DNA of 34,994 nt from an uncultured Verrucomicrobiota bacterium (GTDB lineage: Bacteria > Verrucomicrobiota > Kiritimatiellia > RFP12 > UBA1067), in NCBI GenBank assembly GCA_945613785.1, contig CALZAJ010000003.1, forward strand, positions 1 to 34,994, written 5' to 3'. Position 1 is the stretch's first letter. Every line of letters begins with the position of its first letter. The notes beneath the pieces were generated by a model. The model saw only the letters and a program-made list of their open reading frames with translations, was not told where the DNA came from and did not search any database. A program made the translations under genes and the position numbers. Shown here piece after piece: positions 26,100 to 34,994 of the stretch.

Positions 26100-26127
26100 G
26101 TCCGCCCGTCGGCAAGGACAGGCGGAC
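26100..26127 (-). promoter_or_regulatory. Intergenic hairpin between the giant gene and ackA
   Basis: On the transcript strand GTCCGCCTGTC and GACGGGCGGAC form an 11-bp stem (one G-U pair) around a CTTGCC loop. It follows the giant gene stop by 10 nt and ends 3 nt before the AGGAAG of ackA. There is no U tract after it in the transcript, so it is not a canonical intrinsic terminator; an mRNA-stabilising or processing element, or influence on ackA initiation, is more likely. Confidence 0.5.
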
Positions 26128-26137
26128 TGACTGGTTT

Positions 26138-29100
26138 TTACTGTTCGATGACGACCTTGTAGAAGCCGCTCGTGCCGTTGTCCTCCGGCAGCTCGATGGC
26201 CTGAGCGTCGGCGCCGATCTTGACCGTCGCGGACTTGACCTTGCTCCAGTCGGCTTCGAGCGTGTCCTTGTGGTAGACCACACAGGTGACCTCGGTCGGG
26301 GCCGTCTCGAGCTGTCCGTAGAGACCCGTCGCGAGCTCCTTCTGTGTGCCGTCGACCTGGATGACAAGCTTGCCGTCCTCGAAGCCGATGGAGGAGATCG
26401 TGACCGAGTCGACCTCGGACTCGACCGTCAGCCTGCCGGACTCGTCGACCGAAAGCGAATTCGGATCGACGTTGAGCGCAAGCGCCGCGTCCTTCGGCGA
26501 AGAAAGCGTATAGACGACTTGCGCGCCCAGTCCATCGCCCGTGGCGCCGGCGCCAAGCTTCACGGCGAGGTTGTTCGCCAGCGATTTCATAACCGCGGCA
26601 TCGCCGGGGAGAGTGGCATCGATCTTGTCCGTGCCGTTGAGAAGCTTGCCGCCGTTGGTGGCAACCTCCCAGGCGTCGGGCAGATTGTTGCCGTTGACAT
26701 CCGTATCTTCAATGTAGAGTAGCGCCGTTTCCGAGCTCGTCCCCGTATCGCCCACGACTATAGCCGCGGGAGCATAAGGCGCGTCTGAAGATTTCTCGCG
26801 CGAGCAGACATAGCCCCACGATTCGAAGCTGTCGCGCACGTACGCATTCCCGTAATTCTTCGAATCGAGCCAGGCCATGATGTAGTATTTGCCGCGCGGC
26901 AGACCGTAGACGAGCGCATTGGCAATATGCGCAACTTTCGCGGATGTCACCGAGGAGGTGTTGGTTACCACCGTGCGCGAGACGGGCGTGCCGCTGAAGT
27001 CCGGCGTGCCGTACGCAGCGACGCGGACCACCGCATCGTCGAGCGCGGCCTTGGGACCGAAGTATTTGACCGCCACCGGCGCGGAGCCGCTGACGTAACC
27101 GTTCGCGGGCGCGCTCATACGGAAGACCGGGCCTTCGGACGACCAGAAGTCGCTCTTGAACTTCGAGTTGTACATCGTCACGCGCCATGAATAGTTCTTG
27201 TCGTTCTCAAGCGTTTCGCCGACATACGCTTCGGATTCGAAGGTGTAGGTCTTGTCGGACGCCATCGGCGGCGTGCGGCGGATGCCCGAATCCCAGATGG
27301 TCTTCGCGCCATCGAGAATCTGCACGCGGAAGGCGGAATACGAATTCACGCCGTTCATGGTCCACTTAAACGTCGGATGCGAAGCGTTGACGATCGACCC
27401 TTCCGAGCCCGGAGCGATCGCCACCGGACGCGTGCGGTTCTTTGTCGAGTCGAGGTGGCGCACCGTGGCGATCGAGAAGAGGTTGTTCGTCGTATCGGTT
27501 TCGATAGTGCCGTTGCCCATTACGATCCGGTAAGTGACGTTGGTCGGATCGCCGCAATACTCCTTGACATATCCGTTTTTGACCACCTCTTGTTCAAAGT
27601 ATTCCCAATCGAGATCGAAGACGTTATCGCCCAGAACATCGCCCTCGAAGAAGAACGAGCGCTGATCAAGTTCGATCCACTTGTCGACGATCACGCGGTT
27701 GGCGACGCCGACCTGGTCGACGCCCCACCCATTAATGAGCGTGCGGATAACGCGAATTCGTTCGTACTTGCCGCCAGAAGGCTCGCCGGGGAGGAGGTTG
27801 CGGTTGTCGCCGTCTTCCGTTCCGTAAAGGACGAAGCGGTCGGACAGGCCGGTCTTGATATCCGCGCGGGTGATAACCGGGCTGACATCGGTAAGTTCGA
27901 TTTCGCCCTTCGCCGAATACCAACCCACATTGATTCCGCGAACAAAGCCCAAGGGCTCGCCAGGAGTGTAGGTGCCGGAGTTGTCGAGATCGATAAAGGC
28001 AACAATCGAGTTGAAGCCTTCCTTCACATAGCCGCTTTCGGGCTTGGCGAAGACAAGCGTCTGCTTGCCGCTCGCAAGGCTTTCAACTGGCGTTGCCTTG
28101 TAGACGGCGTCGGGCACTACGAGATCGGCGCTGGTGTAGGTTTGGATTACCACCGGCGCGTAGGCGGCGACATTCTGGGCTTCGCCGGCTGTGCCGGAGT
28201 TCGTCTCCCCATCGGCATTGCCACCGGTGGTCAGCACCTGCTGGCCGTTGTAATAGAACGTGAGATAGATTGTCGGCTCGGGGCGTCCAGCGATGCCGCT
28301 GGTGACAACCGTGTTCGTATCGTTCGTAGAAGCGGCCGCGAAGTCGCGGTAGCGGCGCTCGGCGAAATTGGTCCAGCCGTCGTCGTCGTTGTCGGTAAGC
28401 TGATCCCAGGCGAACCGGTTCGAGAACTCGGTGCCGACTTCGTCTTCCCAATCGTCCTCAATCATATCGTTGTCAGTGAAGATCTCACCGGCATAGAGCG
28501 AGCCGATCTGGTAGAAGTAATCGAGGTTGAACGGATCGACCGAGAAGGCGTTGTCGGGGTCGAACTTGACGCCGAGGTCAAACACCTCCGAAAGGAGATA
28601 TTCAACATAGTTGCAAAGCCCGTCGCCGTCTTGATCGTCCATCGCGCCGGCGCCCTTGATGTGATACTTGAAGGCCATGGCGTCGCCAATGCCATCGCTG
28701 CCGGTGTCGCCGGCGAACGGATCGGTCGGATGGTAGCCGCCGTCGTATTCCTGATACATCGTAAGCGTGTCGGCGTCGGCATCGAAGCTGCGGTCATCGC
28801 GATTCCACGGCGAGTGCGGCGCGGCGGCGAGGCGGCAATAGGCGGGTGCGCCCTTGTCGTCGTTGCCGAACATCGTGTAGAGTTCCCAGCCGTCCAGCAC
28901 GCCGTCGGCATCCTGATCGATCTGCTTGTAGCCCGTCACAATCTCCTTCTTGTTCGTGATCGCTCCGACCGCGAGGAGGTAATCCGCCACGTAGGTCTTG
29001 TCCTTCTTCGTGAAGTTCTTGGAGTTGACCCACTCCGTGCGCGGAATCCAGCCGTTCGCCGTGTTGGAGTTGAAGCCGAACTTCGAGTAGACCTGGGCGT

Positions 29101-32100
29101 GGACGAACACGATGTTCTGCCAGCCGTAGCCCGCGTAGCCGTTGTCCTTGAAGCTGCTGTCGGCCGTGTTGATGACCTTGAAGCCGGAGCCGGCCTGGAA
29201 GGTCACGTTGGTACCGATACCGAAGAGCTTCTGCTTCTTCTTGCCGTAGTAGTAGGTGGACATCAGCGAGGTGATGTTCTCGGCCGGCTCGCCGTTGCGA
29301 ATCGGGCATTCGGTCGGGGAGAGCTTCGTATCCTCGGAGAGGTAGTCGCTCACCCAGTACCAGGCCGCGTCGTTCTTGTTCGTGCCGGTGCCGATGTAGA
29401 CGAGGTAACCCTTGGCGGTGGCGTAAGCCATCACGTCGCGCTCCAGCCATTCGCCGCCGTTGTCGAGAACCGGATCTTCATCGTCCGTATCCGGGACGTC
29501 GTCGCCGTCGGAGTCGGGCTCTTCATCGTCCGTATCCTTCGCGCCTTCAAGCGGATCCTCGATCTCGCCGAACTCAGGAGCGACCGGGTTGAAGATGCCG
29601 TACTTCTCGTAGAAGTCTTCGTCGCGGTCATAGATGCCGTTGTCGTTCCAGTCGGTATCCTGGAGGTAGACCGTCGCGGTCTCGCTCGGGTTGAGCTTGG
29701 CGAGCAGCGCGCGCGGCTCGAAGCCGTACTCGGTCTCACCGAGACGCGTCACATAACCCCAGGCGTCGTACGGACGGCGAATCTCATTGTTCGCACGGCC
29801 GTCGTCGGGATTCTTGACCGCCCAGGCGGCAACATAGTAGGAGCCATTCTCACGGAGGCCGGAGATCGTATTCGTCACGCCGGTCGTCTGGCCCGTGATG
29901 ATCTTCACGGGATTGACGAGGTCCTCGCTCTCGTAGACCGCAACGGTGATGCCGTCGAGGGAGTCGAGAATCGGATGAATGACCTGGACATCGAGCTTGC
30001 CGTTGAAGTTCTTCGCCGCGTTGACGCTGAACTCCGCGATCTCGCTCCACTCGGTCTCGTCGTCGACGACCGTGTCAGGACCGCCGAACTTGTCGTTACC
30101 GAGGAGGATGCGGACCGTGTGGGTGCCAACGTCGAGGTTGGAGCCCATGAGCTCCTCGAGGTCGAGCGTCTTACGGCCACGCGCAACGCCCGTGAGCGGG
30201 AAGCCGCCCTCGTCGCCGAACTCAGCGCCGTCAACCTCGATCCAGAAGCGGGTATAGATGAAGCCATCCGTCGGGATCGTGAAGGAGATCATCGTGTCGC
30301 CGACGAGCGAATCCGCCGTGCCGATCACGTTGTTGGCGCGGTCACGCTTGAGCGAGTAGTGGATCGTGAACTCCTCGTTGACCTGCTGGTCAACCGTCTG
30401 GAGGGTGATCTCACCGGTCTCCTCGTTCACGACCTGGACCGTATAGTGGTTGAGGTTGGTCACGCTGATCGTGTTCTGGTTGTCATTGAGCGCACCCGTC
30501 TCACCGTCGACGATGCGCGGCACCGTCAGGCGGACGATCTCATACGTGACGGACTCGAGGGTTGTCGGATCGGACGCAAGGTCGAAGTCTTCCACCAGCA
30601 TCTTGTCGAGGCCGATGAACTCGTAGGCCTTGTTATCCGGATCTTCCGGATCTTCCGTGAGCATCCATTCCTCAGGATACACGCAGTCGCGGTTGACGTT
30701 GTTCCAGTACTTGCGGAGGAGCACGCCCTTCGGGGTGATTTCCTTGCCGTTCTTCTTCGTGCGGACGAAGCCGATGAGCTGGTAGACCTCGTCATCCTTG
30801 ACAAGCGGGATCACCGGGAAGGCCTCGTTCTTGTCACCGAGCTGGATGGAGATGTCGCCACCCTTCCAGCCAACCGTGGTCTCGGTCGTGCCGTAGGTCA
30901 TCTCATAGGAGAACTCGACCGCCTGCGCATCGGCGGGAGCACCCGCCTCAGCGCCGCCCTCGGCCTCGCCGACGACGTACGCGCGGAAGAGCGCCGCACC
31001 CTGCTTGAGCGAACCGGCCGTAGGCTCGGCGAGCGTCACCTGGGCGATGCCGCCGCTGAACTCGGCAGTGACGTTCCACGTCGCCTGGAGTTCCGTGCCG
31101 TTCTCCGGGAAGGTCGGATTGACCTGGAAGGCCTCGACGATCACCGCGAGGGTGTCGTTGCCCGCATAGCGGAGCGTGAGGTTCATCGTCGGCATGATCT
31201 TGCCGCTGAAGTCGTGTTCGACCATCCAGACTTCCGTTGTGACCGCGCCGTCATCGGAGACGACCTCAGTCGCGTTGGAGGTGGTGTTGGCGTAGCCGTA
31301 ACGCGCCGCGGACCAGTAATCCCAGCCCGTCGCCATCGAGGCCGTGCCGGCGCCCTGGAGGGCGTCCATGCCGAGGGCCGCGCGGGCTTCGATCTCGATG
31401 AACTCAGCCGCGTTGAAGCGCTTGCCGAGGTAGGTCTTGACGCCACGGTCCGTGAAGCTACGGAAGTAGTCCGGCGTCACGCCGTCGGAGAACGCCTTCG
31501 TCAGGTCGATGTCGGCGAGCGAGGTCGGATCGAGGTAGTAGCCGAGCATTTCGCCCAGCGCGTGGACCTGATCGAGATCGTCGTCAGCATAGTACTTGTC
31601 CGGCGTCACGCCGAAGTTCTTCGCCACCGCGTCGGTGAGGTAGTCGAATTCCTCGGGATCGCCCGTCAGGAGTTCGCTCTTGAAGAGCTCGTCGCGGACG
31701 GTATACTTGTTCCACGGATCGGTCGGCTGCAGGCCACGATTGTATTCCTTGTAGTTCTCAAGCGTGTCGCCGTCGTTGTCGCTGGCGCGATCGCCGTATT
31801 TCCACGGGCTGATGGCGGTGCCGTTCGTGAACGTCGTCGCGTTCATCTCGTTCGGACCGAACATCACATAGAGCTCCCAGCCGTCGCTGACGCCGTCCTC
31901 GTCGAGGTCGGTGTTGTACGGCTTGAGCGTGTAGTTCTTCCAGAGGTTCTTGATGTTGACTTCCTTCTCGTCGCAGATGCCGAGCGACTCGAGGTAGCGG
32001 ACGACGAGGTACTTGTCGAGCGCCGTGAACGGCTTGGTGTTCACCGCGTCAGGACCGGCCACTGCCGTGAGCGGGTTGAAGCCGAACACCGCATAGACCT

Positions 32101-34994
32101 GCGCATGGACGTAGGCGACCTGCTCGGTCGAGACCGCCGCGACACGGTTCTCCGTGCCAGCTTCGGCCGTCAGCTCGACACGGCCACCACGGCCGACGTA
32201 CTTGACAGCCTTGCCGTTCTCGATCACCGGATACTCGTACATGGAGTAGAGCTCGAGGCCCTCGGCCGAGTCGCCGACGAACGGAATCTCCGAACCCTCG
32301 GCGAGGATGTACTTGTAGGCGGTCGCGCCTTCCGTCGTGTTGCGGACGGTGATGACGGTCGCATTGGTGACCGCGAAGGCCATCACGTCGCCGTCAGCCG
32401 CTTCGTCGGCATCCGGGAAGTTCGGGTCGAGGTCGGCATAGAGCGCTTCCCAGCCGTCGGGCATGCCGTCGTTGTCGGAATCCTGCTTGTCCTTGTCGGT
32501 ACCGAACGAATCCTCGTCGGTGTCGCTGAGACCGTCGTCATCGGAGTCGGTTCCGAGCGCAGCTTGCTGCTGGCCTTCCTCGACGCTGAAGAACTTCGGT
32601 TCGCTGCAGTCCGGAATCTCGTTCTTGTTGGTGTCGCAGTCTTCGATGTAGATTGTGACGGACGGATAGGCCATCATCTCGTCGGTGACCGTGACGTCCG
32701 CCGGCGTGTAGATCGAGACCGCATCGGTGCCGACGTAGTTGGCGTAGCCCCACGGCTCCCAATTGTCGCGCACACCGTTGTTGTTCAAATCGGCGTAGGC
32801 GCGCAGGTAGTAATCGCCCGGCGCAATGCCGCGCAAGGCGACATTGGTCGTCGTCAAATCGTAGTAGTCGCTGATGGACGCGGTGTCGGCAACGCGCATG
32901 CGCGCAGCGGGGGCGCCGGTGAAGTCGGCGTTCTCAAACGCTTCGACCACGATCAGGTTCGTGAGGTCGGACGTACGGGCCGTACCGAAGTAGCGGACGG
33001 ACGCGGCGACATTGCCGTAGCCGGTCGGGATCATCGGATGACGGTTGACGTTGGCGACGTCCATCTGGAACTCGCCCCACTTGCTCCACACCGCGTCATC
33101 GTCGGACTCGTTGTACTTCGCGTTGAGGAGCGCGACACGCCAGAAGTAGTTGGTGTTGTCGTTGAAGATCGCCGAACCGTTCGTCGAGACGCAGCAGCCC
33201 GCGTAGAGGTCAGGCGTGACCGCGTAGACCGAGGTGCCCGCCGTGAGACCCGTGCGGCCCGGCAGCACCGTGACGCCGGAATCGTAGACCATCTCGGTCA
33301 TGTTCGTCGAGGTCCAGACCTGGAGGCGGTAGGCCTTCATCGTCTCGTCGTTGTTGACGAAGCGGAAGGTCGGACGCGCCGAGTAGACCGGCTGGGCGTC
33401 GATCGGTTCGCGGAGCGTCGGGATGGCGCGCTGCGTGCCGAAGGTGTTGACGAAGCTGGAGATGACGAGGTTCGAGGTCGAACCGTCAGGCATCGTGACG
33501 ACCTGCTCGATGTCGTAGCCGACGCTGATCAGCTCGCTGTCGAGGTCCTTCAGGCCAAGCTTCTTGGCGTCCTTGACGAGCCACTTCCAGTCAAGGTCGG
33601 GCTGGGCGATCGTCAGGATGTCGGCTTCCGTGATGTACGGACGGTCATCGAGGACCACCGTGCGCGCCGGAATCGAGCGCATCTGGATCGTCTTGCCTTC
33701 GATCTTGTTCTGGCCGTTGATCTCCTTGCGGCGGACGGTCACCTTGATCGTCTGCTGCGCGACAGGATCCGCCGCGGCTTCACCGCCCTCGGCGCCCGCG
33801 TTGGCGTCGGCGACGGCTTCGATCTCCGTGCGCGCGATCACGCTCGAGGAATCCTTGACCTCGATGACGAGTTCCGGCGTCTTGTGCCAGCCGATCGTCA
33901 CGTTCTGGAGCATGCCATAGGGCTCGCCCTCGGTGAACTGACCGTTGCCGTCGAGGTCGATGAACGCCTCAACCGTGTTGACGCCCTCGCGGACGCGGCC
34001 CTTGGTCGCTTCGCTGACCCAGATGGCCTGCGGCCAGTTCTCGCCGATGCGATAGGTCCAGTCGACGCGGAAGACACAGCCGTCGAGCGACTCGCCGCTA
34101 CCGGCGACCACCAGACCGAGGTCGATGGAGTACTCGCCCGTGCGGTAGTCAATCTTACCGATCAGCGTACGGGACGCGCTGTTGGTCGGCGTGTAGTAGA
34201 TCTCGCCATAGTGGCCGTCGGTATCCGAGACCATCGTCGCGAACTGCTCCCACTCAATCGCCGAATCGACGATTTCGATGTTAGGATTGTAGAGCAGCGC
34301 CTCAAGGTACTCTTCGTACGTACCGGTACGAACTCCGTAGTTTTGATCCTCAGGATCCGTCCAACGATAGTTCTGGTTGGAGGTCATCTTCGTCTTGGAG
34401 AAGATGCCGCTGCCAGGAACGACGCAGCCCGGGTTGAGGAAGCCATGGAGCTTCGCCTCGCCGAAGAAGCCGCCGAGCACGCGCGTGCCGGTCTGGACCT
34501 CGCCAGCGGAGCCCTCGACCATGAAGGTCGCGTCGACACGCGGCGAGGTGCCGGTGTAGGTGCGGACCACGAGGCCGGCGCCGGAGATGTCCTGCACGCC
34601 ATGATAGGTGATGCGGACGCCGATTGCCGGGGTCGGATAGCAGAGGACCTGGAGGTTGCCGTCGAGGAAGCGGTCGATGAGGTCGGCCGCGTAGCTGCCG
34701 CGCCAGGTGAACGCACGGCACTCGGCGAAGTTGGACCAGCCATCCTCGTCCTTGTCGTCGTTCGGATCGTAGACGCCGAGCGAGCTGTAGTTGACGTTGT
34801 ACTGCTTCTCCCACCAGTCTTCCATGAAGTCATGGTCGGTCGCAATCTCGCCGAGGTACTCGTTCGGGCTCAGGTTGGCCGCAATGTCCGCGACGTTCGT
34901 CGGACCGGAGAGGAAGTAATCCACGACCTGCTGGTCATAGCCGGTGCGCGCGAGCAGCGGGTTGAGGAACGGGAAGCCGTTCACCATCCCGTAC
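26138..34994 (-). CDS. Giant modular TSP3/Fn3-like surface or secreted protein, 3' part (partial)
   Basis: At least 2951 residues; the frame stays open to the window edge, so the true start and any signal peptide are outside. Numbering from Met at 34987, recurring modules are: acidic calcium-type TSP3 stretches (DSDDDGLSDTDEDSFGTDKD about 814; DTDDEEPDSDGDDVPDTDD about 1818; DEDGVSDGWELY 1029; DADGVLDGWELY 2026); 'FIDLDGNG...GEP' modules (342, 2331); Fn3-like domains (about 540-645, 2537-2625); a 'YYxxAW...WGY' module three times (726, 1717, 2701), each followed by an acidic 'Y(I/L)(E/Q)D.D.N.N' box (780, 1774, 2758); and 'VHAQVY..FGFN' modules (960, 1962). Residues about 1100-1700 are largely unique. 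The end, GFYKVVIEQ, may be a C-terminal export or anchoring tail. No catalytic motif was recognised. A calcium-stabilised adhesin or cell-surface fibre is inferred. It is upstream of ackA with 57 nt between. Confidence 0.85.
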   Translation of the reverse strand, partial: YGMVNGFPFLNPLLARTGYDQQVVDYFLSGPTNVADIAANLSPNEYLGEIATDHDFMEDWWEKQYNVNYSSLGVYDPNDDKDEDGWSNFAECRAFTWRGSYAADLIDRFLDGNLQVLCYPTPAIGVRITYHGVQDISGAGLVVRTYTGTSPRVDATFMVEGSAGEVQTGTRVLGGFFGEAKLHGFLNPGCVVPGSGIFSKTKMTSNQNYRWTDPEDQNYGVRTGTYEEYLEALLYNPNIEIVDSAIEWEQFATMVSDTDGHYGEIYYTPTNSASRTLIGKIDYRTGEYSIDLGLVVAGSGESLDGCVFRVDWTYRIGENWPQAIWVSEATKGRVREGVNTVEAFIDLDGNGQFTEGEPYGMLQNVTIGWHKTPELVIEVKDSSSVIARTEIEAVADANAGAEGGEAAADPVAQQTIKVTVRRKEINGQNKIEGKTIQMRSIPARTVVLDDRPYITEADILTIAQPDLDWKWLVKDAKKLGLKDLDSELISVGYDIEQVVTMPDGSTSNLVISSFVNTFGTQRAIPTLREPIDAQPVYSARPTFRFVNNDETMKAYRLQVWTSTNMTEMVYDSGVTVLPGRTGLTAGTSVYAVTPDLYAGCCVSTNGSAIFNDNTNYFWRVALLNAKYNESDDDAVWSKWGEFQMDVANVNRHPMIPTGYGNVAASVRYFGTARTSDLTNLIVVEAFENADFTGAPAARMRVADTASISDYYDLTTTNVALRGIAPGDYYLRAYADLNNNGVRDNWEPWGYANYVGTDAVSIYTPADVTVTDEMMAYPSVTIYIEDCDTNKNEIPDCSEPKFFSVEEGQQQAALGTDSDDDGLSDTDEDSFGTDKDKQDSDNDGMPDGWEALYADLDPNFPDADEAADGDVMAFAVTNATVITVRNTTEGATAYKYILAEGSEIPFVGDSAEGLELYSMYEYPVIENGKAVKYVGRGGRVELTAEAGTENRVAAVSTEQVAYVHAQVYAVFGFNPLTAVAGPDAVNTKPFTALDKYLVVRYLESLGICDEKEVNIKNLWKNYTLKPYNTDLDEDGVSDGWELYVMFGPNEMNATTFTNGTAISPWKYGDRASDNDGDTLENYKEYNRGLQPTDPWNKYTVRDELFKSELLTGDPEEFDYLTDAVAKNFGVTPDKYYADDDLDQVHALGEMLGYYLDPTSLADIDLTKAFSDGVTPDYFRSFTDRGVKTYLGKRFNAAEFIEIEARAALGMDALQGAGTASMATGWDYWSAARYGYANTTSNATEVVSDDGAVTTEVWMVEHDFSGKIMPTMNLTLRYAGNDTLAVIVEAFQVNPTFPENGTELQATWNVTAEFSGGIAQVTLAEPTAGSLKQGAALFRAYVVGEAEGGAEAGAPADAQAVEFSYEMTYGTTETTVGWKGGDISIQLGDKNEAFPVIPLVKDDEVYQLIGFVRTKKNGKEITPKGVLLRKYWNNVNRDCVYPEEWMLTEDPEDPDNKAYEFIGLDKMLVEDFDLASDPTTLESVTYEIVRLTVPRIVDGETGALNDNQNTISVTNLNHYTVQVVNEETGEITLQTVDQQVNEEFTIHYSLKRDRANNVIGTADSLVGDTMISFTIPTDGFIYTRFWIEVDGAEFGDEGGFPLTGVARGRKTLDLEELMGSNLDVGTHTVRILLGNDKFGGPDTVVDDETEWSEIAEFSVNAAKNFNGKLDVQVIHPILDSLDGITVAVYESEDLVNPVKIITGQTTGVTNTISGLRENGSYYVAAWAVKNPDDGRANNEIRRPYDAWGYVTRLGETEYGFEPRALLAKLNPSETATVYLQDTDWNDNGIYDRDEDFYEKYGIFNPVAPEFGEIEDPLEGAKDTDDEEPDSDGDDVPDTDDEDPVLDNGGEWLERDVMAYATAKGYLVYIGTGTNKNDAAWYWVSDYLSEDTKLSPTECPIRNGEPAENITSLMSTYYYGKKKQKLFGIGTNVTFQAGSGFKVINTADSSFKDNGYAGYGWQNIVFVHAQVYSKFGFNSNTANGWIPRTEWVNSKNFTKKDKTYVADYLLAVGAITNKKEIVTGYKQIDQDADGVLDGWELYTMFGNDDKGAPAYCRLAAAPHSPWNRDDRSFDADADTLTMYQEYDGGYHPTDPFAGDTGSDGIGDAMAFKYHIKGAGAMDDQDGDGLCNYVEYLLSEVFDLGVKFDPDNAFSVDPFNLDYFYQIGSLYAGEIFTDNDMIEDDWEDEVGTEFSNRFAWDQLTDNDDDGWTNFAERRYRDFAAASTNDTNTVVTSGIAGRPEPTIYLTFYYNGQQVLTTGGNADGETNSGTAGEAQNVAAYAPVVIQTYTSADLVVPDAVYKATPVESLASGKQTLVFAKPESGYVKEGFNSIVAFIDLDNSGTYTPGEPLGFVRGINVGWYSAKGEIELTDVSPVITRADIKTGLSDRFVLYGTEDGDNRNLLPGEPSGGKYERIRVIRTLINGWGVDQVGVANRVIVDKWIELDQRSFFFEGDVLGDNVFDLDWEYFEQEVVKNGYVKEYCGDPTNVTYRIVMGNGTIETDTTNNLFSIATVRHLDSTKNRTRPVAIAPGSEGSIVNASHPTFKWTMNGVNSYSAFRVQILDGAKTIWDSGIRRTPPMASDKTYTFESEAYVGETLENDKNYSWRVTMYNSKFKSDFWSSEGPVFRMSAPANGYVSGSAPVAVKYFGPKAALDDAVVRVAAYGTPDFSGTPVSRTVVTNTSSVTSAKVAHIANALVYGLPRGKYYIMAWLDSKNYGNAYVRDSFESWGYVCSREKSSDAPYAPAAIVVGDTGTSSETALLYIEDTDVNGNNLPDAWEVATNGGKLLNGTDKIDATLPGDAAVMKSLANNLAVKLGAGATGDGLGAQVVYTLSSPKDAALALNVDPNSLSVDESGRLTVESEVDSVTISSIGFEDGKLVIQVDGTQKELATGLYGQLETAPTEVTCVVYHKDTLEADWSKVKSATVKIGADAQAIELPEDNGTSGFYKVVIEQ

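Noticed and set aside
26100-26127. Hairpin as an intrinsic terminator of the giant gene
   Set aside because: No U tract follows on the minus strand; the T-rich stretch is on the opposite side, at the stop codon.
34985-34987. ATG at 34987 as the true start of the giant gene
   Set aside because: The frame continues upstream to the window edge, there is no signal peptide, and the sequence starts inside a module.

Overview
All fifteen protein-coding genes I can support lie on the minus strand, so the window reads from right to left. The likely source is a fermentative bacterium of the Planctomycetes-Verrucomicrobia-Chlamydiae (PVC) group, in the Verrucomicrobiota/Kiritimatiellota range. The main reason is a five-gene block (14769-22806) with the order and architecture of the Akkermansia Amuc_1098-1102 pilus-like cluster. 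Supporting signs are very large secreted proteins built from thrombospondin-type-3, InlB-type, beta-helix and MBG modules, and an acetate pathway (pta-ackA). Taxonomy and habitat are inference; there is no rRNA in the window.

Layout in the direction of transcription: (1) 34994-26138, the 3' part of a giant gene whose start lies outside the window; the visible 2951 residues are a mosaic with modules recurring about every 1000 residues. (2) ackA and pta, converting acetyl-CoA to acetate with ATP formation, separated by a 9-bp-period CTAG tandem repeat that can fold into a long hairpin and whose last unit supplies the pta ribosome binding site. (3) kdsD-like arabinose-5-phosphate isomerase (LPS Kdo supply). 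(4) The pilus-like cluster: Amuc_1102-like secreted protein, PilM-like ATPase fused to a PilN-like tail, Amuc_1100-like and Amuc_1099-like single-pass proteins, and an outer-membrane secretin with its own promoter. (5) coaE and rho. (6) A 1382-aa secreted InlB-repeat protein. (7) uvrA. (8) A 1747-aa secreted subtilisin-like protease with beta-helix and MBG domains. (9) The first 96 codons of recA.

Spacing is tight throughout: 1-4 nt overlaps inside the pilus block, 4-50 nt in most other places, 89 nt at most. I saw no canonical intrinsic terminator, so long co-transcription or Rho-dependent ending is likely. Three sigma70-like promoters are proposed: one before the secretin (TTGAAC-17-TATAAT), one before the protease (extended -10 with an adjacent inverted repeat), and a weaker one inside coaE ahead of rho. 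No tRNA, rRNA, CRISPR array or insertion sequence was seen. The most unusual structures are the CTAG repeat, a perfect 32-bp palindrome inside the protease gene, the ~1000-residue modular period of the giant protein, and the calcium-binding-type repeats in the Amuc_1099-like pilus protein.
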